Assembly (NCBI GenBank): GCA_003557445.1
Contig: PWOK01000352.1
Location: forward strand, 1-11,537
Reading direction: 5' to 3'
DNA: 11,537 bases
DNA from: Halanaerobiaceae bacterium
GTDB taxonomy: Bacteria; Bacillota_F; Halanaerobiia; Halanaerobiales; CSSED10-376
Below the pieces are notes generated by a model that was not told the DNA's origin, made no database searches, and worked only from the letters and a program-made list of their open reading frames with translations. Shown piece after piece: positions 8,025 to 11,537 of the stretch (positions are counted from its first letter, which is position 1; every line of letters starts with the position of its first letter). The position numbers and the translations under genes are program-made.

Positions 8025-8038
8025 GCAGGATATCCTGC
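8025..8038 (+). repeat. 14-bp perfect palindrome in the yajC leader
   Basis: GCAGGATATCCTGC is self-complementary across its full length and stands out in an otherwise AT-only stretch. As RNA it gives a 5-bp G/C-containing stem with a four-base loop (ATAT). The downstream sequence is A/T-mixed (TATTATTATT), not a T-tract, so it is a poor terminator. A protein-binding site, an RNA processing element, or a member of a dispersed repeat are all possible. Confidence 0.55.
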
Positions 8039-8102
8039 TATTATTATTGAATTATTACTAAGGCTAAAAAATTAAATCTAAAAAAATTGAGGAGGAATAA
8101 AA

Positions 8103-8381
8103 TTGAATGAATTATTACCAACATTAATTACTTTTGCATTGATATTTGGTATTTTCTGGTTTTTTCTGATACGTCCCCAGAAGAAAAAGGAACAACAACA
8201 TCAGGATATGGTTGATAATTTACGGGTAGGAGATAAAATAATTACAATCGGTGGTATTAAGGGTAAAGTAATTAAAATTAAAGATAATATTATAACTTTA
8301 AGGATAACTTCCGATGTGGATATTGAAGTAATTAAAAATGCAATAGGTAGACTGGACAAATCTGATAAAAAGAAAAAATAA
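8103..8381 (+). CDS. yajC: Preprotein translocase subunit YajC
   Basis: YajC is a small single-pass membrane protein that copurifies with SecDF and YidC at the Sec translocon. The 92-residue product has one transmembrane helix at about residues 5-23, followed at once by the diagnostic RPQKKKEQQ (24-32). A cytosolic domain then has LRVGDKIITIGGIKGKV (40-56) and a strand-rich region ending in AIGRL, with a lysine tail. The start is TTG at 8103, 6 nt after an excellent GAGGAGGA site; the nearby ATG at 8107 is out of frame. It is the first gene of the export block, separated from tgt by 146 nt and from lepB by 25 nt. Length is typical. Confidence 0.96.
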   Translation: MNELLPTLITFALIFGIFWFFLIRPQKKKEQQHQDMVDNLRVGDKIITIGGIKGKVIKIKDNIITLRITSDVDIEVIKNAIGRLDKSDKKKK

Positions 8382-8406
8382 TTTCAGTGGGAGGATATGA
8401 TTTTTA

Positions 8407-8940
8407 ATGGATTCAGGAGATATTAAAGAATTTTTTCAATCATTAATAATAGCTGCTGTTCTGGCCTTTTTAATTATCACATTTGTGGCCCAATCTTTTG
8501 TAGTAGAAGGTCAATCCATGGAACCCACTCTTTCTTCACGAGAAAGGTTATTTGTCAATAAATTTATCTACCGTATTCAAAAACCGGAGAGAGGAGATAT
8601 TATTGTCTTTTCTCCCCGGTATGATTCTGGAAAAAAATATATTAAAAGAATTGTGGGATTACCGGGAGAAACAATAGAAATAAAAGAGGGAAAAACATTT
8701 ATTGATGGACAACCTGTTGAGGAAGATTATCTTAATCAAAGAATGTTTGGTGTTCATGAAAAGGTAGAAGTACCTGAAGACCATTATTTTGTGATGGGTG
8801 ATAATAGAAATAATAGTACTGACAGCAGAGATGGAAGAGTTGGTTTTGTTGATATGGATTCGATTGATGGAAGGGCATTCTGGGTTTACTGGCCTTTAAA
8901 TGAAATAAGGCTTGTAGATCATTATGACTATAATATTTAA
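8407..8940 (+). CDS. lepB: Signal peptidase I
   Basis: This membrane-bound serine protease removes signal peptides from exported preproteins with a Ser-Lys dyad. The 177-residue product is of the short Gram-positive (SipS-like) type: one N-terminal membrane segment (about 11-32), then the nucleophile S37 in EGQSMEPTL (34-42). The segment RGDIIVF (62-68) follows, then the general base K80 in YIKRIVGLPGE (78-88), and the structural box GDNRNNSTDSR (131-141) followed by GRAFWVYWP (155-163). All key residues are intact. ATG at 8407 lies 12 nt after GGGAGG (8389-8394), somewhat distant; the ATG at 8397 is out of frame and soon stops. Placement between yajC and secD puts the processing enzyme among translocon accessory genes. 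Organisms often have several signal peptidases, so the numbered gene name is uncertain. Confidence 0.96.
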   Translation: MDSGDIKEFFQSLIIAAVLAFLIITFVAQSFVVEGQSMEPTLSSRERLFVNKFIYRIQKPERGDIIVFSPRYDSGKKYIKRIVGLPGETIEIKEGKTFIDGQPVEEDYLNQRMFGVHEKVEVPEDHYFVMGDNRNNSTDSRDGRVGFVDMDSIDGRAFWVYWPLNEIRLVDHYDYNI

Positions 8941-8950
8941 TTACAAATAT

Positions 8951-8979
8951 TTCATAGGATTTTAGTAATATTTTATAAT
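8951..8979 (+). promoter_or_regulatory. Possible promoter ahead of secD
   Basis: TTCATA (8951-8956) and TATAAT (8974-8979) have a 17-bp spacer. The -10 is perfect and the -35 matches four of six positions, in the 86-nt gap between lepB and secD. It may provide extra, internal transcription of secDF; the AT-rich background lowers confidence. Confidence 0.45.
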
Positions 8980-9026
8980 ATAATAAATCTTAATCAAGTT
9001 ATTGAAAATAGGGAGGCTCAGGGAAA

Positions 9027-10241
9027 ATGAATTTGAATTATAAACAAAAGAAATATATTAAAGTTGGTATAATAGTACTGGCATTAATTGCTGCTATTGC
9101 TTCTTATCAATATTATGGGATTAATCTGGGTTTGGACCTGGAAGGTGGTTCTCATATTGTTTTACAGGCTCAGCCTACAGAAGATAGAGAAGTTACTTCA
9201 GATGTTATGTCAGGAATAAGAGAAATACTGGAACGCAGGGTTAATGAACTGGGGCTGGCTGAAGCAGTAATTCAGACAGTACCTGAAAGAAATCAAATTA
9301 TAATTGAATTACCGGCTGTTGAAGATCCACATGATGCCATTGATATTATAGGTCGAACAGCGGTCCTGACCATTCAAAATGAACAGGGTGAGGTTTTAAT
9401 GAGTGGTGAGCATATTAGTAATGCTCAAGCCAGGGCCCGTGGTGCTGGAGCTGTAATTCAATTTTCTCTGGATAGAGAAGGAGCAAACCAATTTGAACAG
9501 ATAACCAGACAGTATCTGGGAAGAAATATTGGTTTTTTTCTTGATGAAGAACAACTAACAATGGGCAGAGTTAATGATGTTATCAGAGATTCAGGTGAAA
9601 TTACCGGTTTTTCTACTGTATCTGAAGCCCAGGATATTGCCGTTTTAATCAGAGAGGGTGCTTTACCGGTACCTCTTACCATTGAGGAAAGCAGATATAT
9701 AGGGCCAACTCTGGGTAGAATAGCCCTGGAAGATAGTATCAGGGCCGGTTTGATTGGTCTTTTACTTGTTTGTTTATATATGATATTTTATTATAAATTC
9801 CCCGGTGTTTTAATAGCCATTGTCCTGAGTATTTATGGTGTTCTTTTTCTGGGTACACTGGCCGGATTTAGAGCCACACTGACTTTACCGGGTATAGCAG
9901 GTTTGATTCTTTCAATAGGTATTGCCGCTGATGCCAATATCATTATTTTTGAAAGAATAAAGGATGAAAGAAAGAATGGGAAAACATTAAAAACTGCAAT
10001 AGATGCAGGATTTAAGAGAGCTTATACTGCAATTGTTGATGCAGAATTAACCACCCTGATGACAGCTTTAATCCTGGCTTATTTTACAACAGGTGCTGTA
10101 AGAGGGTTTGCTGTTACTTTGAGTATAGGTATTGTTATTAATCTCTTTACAGTATTTTTTGTAACAAATACAATAATAGGTTTATTCACAAATACAGCAC
10201 TACTAAAAAATGAAAAATCATTTGGTGCACAGAGGAGGTAG
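9027..10241 (+). CDS. secD: Protein translocase subunit SecD
   Basis: SecD with SecF is an RND-type membrane complex that uses the proton or sodium gradient to pull preproteins out of SecYEG. In the 404-residue product TM1 lies at about residues 11-30, followed by GINLGLDLEGGSHIVL (31-46). The large external domain (about 47-235) contains ERRVNELGLAEAVIQ (69-83), and GADAVxF-type variation appears as RGAGAVIQFSLDREGANQF (138-156). TM2-6 run from about 237 to 390, with the signature GIAADANIIIFERIKDE (298-314) in TM4 carrying D302, expected to take part in ion coupling. Length is that of compact Clostridia SecD, shorter than E. coli (615). The ATG at 9027 has GGGAGG (9011-9016) 10 nt upstream. 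secF follows after 6 nt with its ribosome binding site in the secD tail, so their expression is tightly linked. Confidence 0.98.
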   Translation: MNLNYKQKKYIKVGIIVLALIAAIASYQYYGINLGLDLEGGSHIVLQAQPTEDREVTSDVMSGIREILERRVNELGLAEAVIQTVPERNQIIIELPAVEDPHDAIDIIGRTAVLTIQNEQGEVLMSGEHISNAQARARGAGAVIQFSLDREGANQFEQITRQYLGRNIGFFLDEEQLTMGRVNDVIRDSGEITGFSTVSEAQDIAVLIREGALPVPLTIEESRYIGPTLGRIALEDSIRAGLIGLLLVCLYMIFYYKFPGVLIAIVLSIYGVLFLGTLAGFRATLTLPGIAGLILSIGIAADANIIIFERIKDERKNGKTLKTAIDAGFKRAYTAIVDAELTTLMTALILAYFTTGAVRGFAVTLSIGIVINLFTVFFVTNTIIGLFTNTALLKNEKSFGAQRR

Positions 10242-10247
10242 ATTGAG

Positions 10248-11123
10248 ATGGACATTCTTGGCAAAAGAAAAATATGGTATAGCTTTTCACTGACATTATT
10301 AATAATCGGTTTAATCTTTTTCTTTACAACCGGTTTAAATCTGGGAATAGATTTTGATGGTGGTACTGTAATTTATTTTGGTTTTGAGGAAGAAGTGGAA
10401 ACCGATCAAATAAGACAGATTCTGGAGGATATAAATATAGCCCCTGAAGCTTCTATACGCCAGGTGGATGAAGATGGTCAACCGGGTATTATGATTCGCT
10501 CCCGGCAGCTGGAAACAGAAGAAATAAGTAGAATGGTGGCTGCTGTTGAAGATAATATCCCTGGAGCTGAATTGTTTTCAGAGGAAACAGTGGGTCCTGT
10601 TATTGGACAACAGTTAAGAAGAAATGCTTTCTGGGCTTTATTAATAGCTTCTATTGCAATCTTAATCTATATAAGTATTCGCTTTGAATTTAGATTTGCG
10701 GTAGTGGCCATTATTACCCTACTACATGATGTTATTATAACTGTTGGTCTATTTACAATTATTGGCCATGAGGTTAATACTCCTTTTATTGCGGCATTAT
10801 TAACCATTCTCGGTTATTCACTTAATGATACTATTGTAATATTTGATCGTATAAGAGAAAATATGACATTAATGCGGAGAACACCTTTTATTGATCTGGC
10901 CAATAAAGCTGTTGTTGATACTTTACCCCGTTCTATCAATACATCTATTACAACACTGGTAACTGTACTGGCTATATATTTATTTGGAGGAGCTGCCCTG
11001 CAGACATTTATGCTGGCCTTATTAATAGGTCTTGCAGCAGGTAGTTATTCATCCATATTTATTGCCAGTCCTTTGCTTGTCACCTGGAATAATAAGTTTG
11101 CACAAACTGCTTCATCTAAATAA
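10248..11123 (+). CDS. secF: Protein translocase subunit SecF
   Basis: SecF is the partner of SecD in the export motor. The 291-residue product has TM1 at about 9-28 and the family motif GLNLGIDFDGGT (29-40). A short external domain (about 45-120) includes ASIRQVDEDG and TVGPVIGQQLRR (114-125). TM2-6 occupy about 127-280, with HDVIITVG (160-167), LGYSLNDTIVIFDRIREN (188-205) containing the conserved Asp, and GSYSSIFIASPLL (265-277). ATG at 10248 is 9 nt after AGGAGG (10233-10238), which lies in the last codons of secD. A strong hairpin starts 8 nt after the stop, closing the export operon. Everything expected of the family is present. Confidence 0.98.
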   Translation: MDILGKRKIWYSFSLTLLIIGLIFFFTTGLNLGIDFDGGTVIYFGFEEEVETDQIRQILEDINIAPEASIRQVDEDGQPGIMIRSRQLETEEISRMVAAVEDNIPGAELFSEETVGPVIGQQLRRNAFWALLIASIAILIYISIRFEFRFAVVAIITLLHDVIITVGLFTIIGHEVNTPFIAALLTILGYSLNDTIVIFDRIRENMTLMRRTPFIDLANKAVVDTLPRSINTSITTLVTVLAIYLFGGAALQTFMLALLIGLAAGSYSSIFIASPLLVTWNNKFAQTASSK

Positions 11124-11130
11124 AATGAAT

Positions 11131-11165
11131 AAAAAACTCTCTTCAATAGATGGAGAGAGTTTTTT
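11131..11165 (+). terminator. Strong intrinsic terminator after secF
   Basis: A 14-bp stem pairs 11131-11144 (A-tract then CTCTCTTC) with 11152-11165 (GGAGAGAG then T-tract), with one G-U pair and a 7-nt loop. The T-run on the + strand and the A-run on the 5' arm make it potentially bidirectional. It marks the end of the yajC-lepB-secD-secF unit. Confidence 0.93.
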
Positions 11166-11198
11166 AAAATTACATTTTAAAGAAAGGTGGTTTTAATT

Positions 11199-11501
11199 AT
11201 GAAAAAATTACTTGAGGATATTCTTTTTACCGGTCTGGGAACACTTGTGGTTACAAAAGAAAAGGCTGAAGAGATTGTTGAAAAAATGATTAATCAGGGA
11301 GATGTTACCCGGGAAGAGGGTAAAGAATTACTGGATAGGTTTATTGAGAGAACAGAGGCAGAAACCAGTAAAATTTCCGATAATTTCATTAAAAACATCA
11401 AAAAAAGATTGTCAAAAGCCGGTTTTGTTACCAGAGAAGAACTGGATGAGCTCAATTCACGTCTTGATAAACTTGAAAAGCAAATTGAAGAACTAAATTA
11501 A
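11199..11501 (+). CDS. Phasin-family-like coiled-coil protein (100 aa)
   Basis: This small, charged, fully helical protein resembles the family annotated as phasin-like or 'polyhydroxyalkanoate synthesis regulator' in Clostridia (COG3937 type, recalled, not searched). About residues 1-18 (LLEDILFTGLGTLVVTKEKAEE) form an amphipathic start typical of the group. GDVTREEGKELLDRF (34-48) and GFVTREELDELNSRL (75-89) look like two copies of one motif. The end (about 78-100) is a heptad coiled coil. ATG 11199 follows AAAGGTGG (11183-11190) by 8 nt; an in-frame GTG at 11187 lies in that site. It stands after the secF terminator, so it likely belongs with the next gene, 18 nt downstream. No PHA genes are visible, so a storage-granule role should not be assumed. 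I see no promoter beyond the AT-rich 11161-11182. Confidence 0.7.
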   Translation: MKKLLEDILFTGLGTLVVTKEKAEEIVEKMINQGDVTREEGKELLDRFIERTEAETSKISDNFIKNIKKRLSKAGFVTREELDELNSRLDKLEKQIEELN

Positions 11502-11519
11502 ACCAAAGGAGCTATTAAT

Positions 11520-11537
11520 ATGAAGTTTAATTTACCA
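11520..11537 (+). CDS. Start of a downstream gene, truncated by the window edge
   Basis: An ATG at 11520 with AAAGGAG (11505-11511) 8 nt upstream opens a frame of six codons (MKFNLP) before the window ends. The strong ribosome binding site and 18-nt distance from the phasin-like gene suggest a real co-transcribed gene. Six residues are too few to assign a family. From recalled gene neighbourhoods, phasin-like genes of this type often precede an ABC1/UbiB-family kinase gene, but nothing in the visible sequence tests that. Confidence 0.6.

Noticed and set aside
9458..10264. Antisense frames inside secD and at the secD-secF junction
   Set aside because: Shadows of strongly conserved membrane-protein genes; no independent support.
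11302..11496. Alternative + frame inside the phasin-like gene
   Set aside because: No ribosome binding site, and the other frame encodes a coherent coiled-coil protein with a good start.

Overview
The window is AT-rich, and every supportable gene lies on the + strand. It looks like a chromosomal housekeeping segment of a low-GC, anaerobic Firmicute of the Clostridia/Halanaerobia type. This is inferred from gene order (yebC, bofC-like, ruvC, ruvA, ruvB, queA, tgt, yajC, secD, secF), from RuvC (Bacillus uses RecU instead), from a class-A RNase P RNA, from strong purine-rich ribosome binding sites and from several TTG/GTG starts. Halanaerobiales is my best guess, but it rests on overall protein character and not on a search.

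Layout. 3-461 is the 3' end of a long-form Nif3/YqfO (DUF34) gene. 583-980 is RNase P RNA (rnpB), behind a near-consensus promoter and closed by a long terminal helix that may also help terminate transcription. 1066-1471 holds two small overlapping genes of unknown function, followed by a hairpin. 1639-2034 is an XRE-family HTH regulator. 2095-2859 is yebC, with its own promoter at the regulator's stop codon and a good terminator behind it.

2972-7956 is a tightly packed run: a membrane-anchored BofC-like protein, the Holliday-junction genes ruvC-ruvA-ruvB, and the queuosine tRNA-modification genes queA-tgt. Gaps are 24 nt or less, with one 1-nt overlap and one zero-gap junction. After a 146-nt AT-rich gap with a promoter and a 14-bp palindrome come yajC, lepB, secD and secF (8103-11123), which form a protein-export and signal-peptide-processing block ending in a strong terminator. 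11199-11501 encodes a small phasin-like coiled-coil protein, and another gene starts at 11520 and runs off the window.

How they work together. RuvA and RuvB branch-migrate Holliday junctions and RuvC cuts them. QueA and Tgt act in the same pathway: Tgt inserts preQ1 at tRNA position 34 and QueA then builds epoxyqueuosine on it. YajC, SecD and SecF assist SecYEG, and LepB cleaves the exported precursors. No mobile element, CRISPR array, tRNA or defence system is visible. The region is mostly ordinary; the points most worth checking are the overlapping small-gene pair after rnpB, the extended P1 helix of rnpB, the palindrome before yajC and the position of lepB inside the yajC-secDF block.
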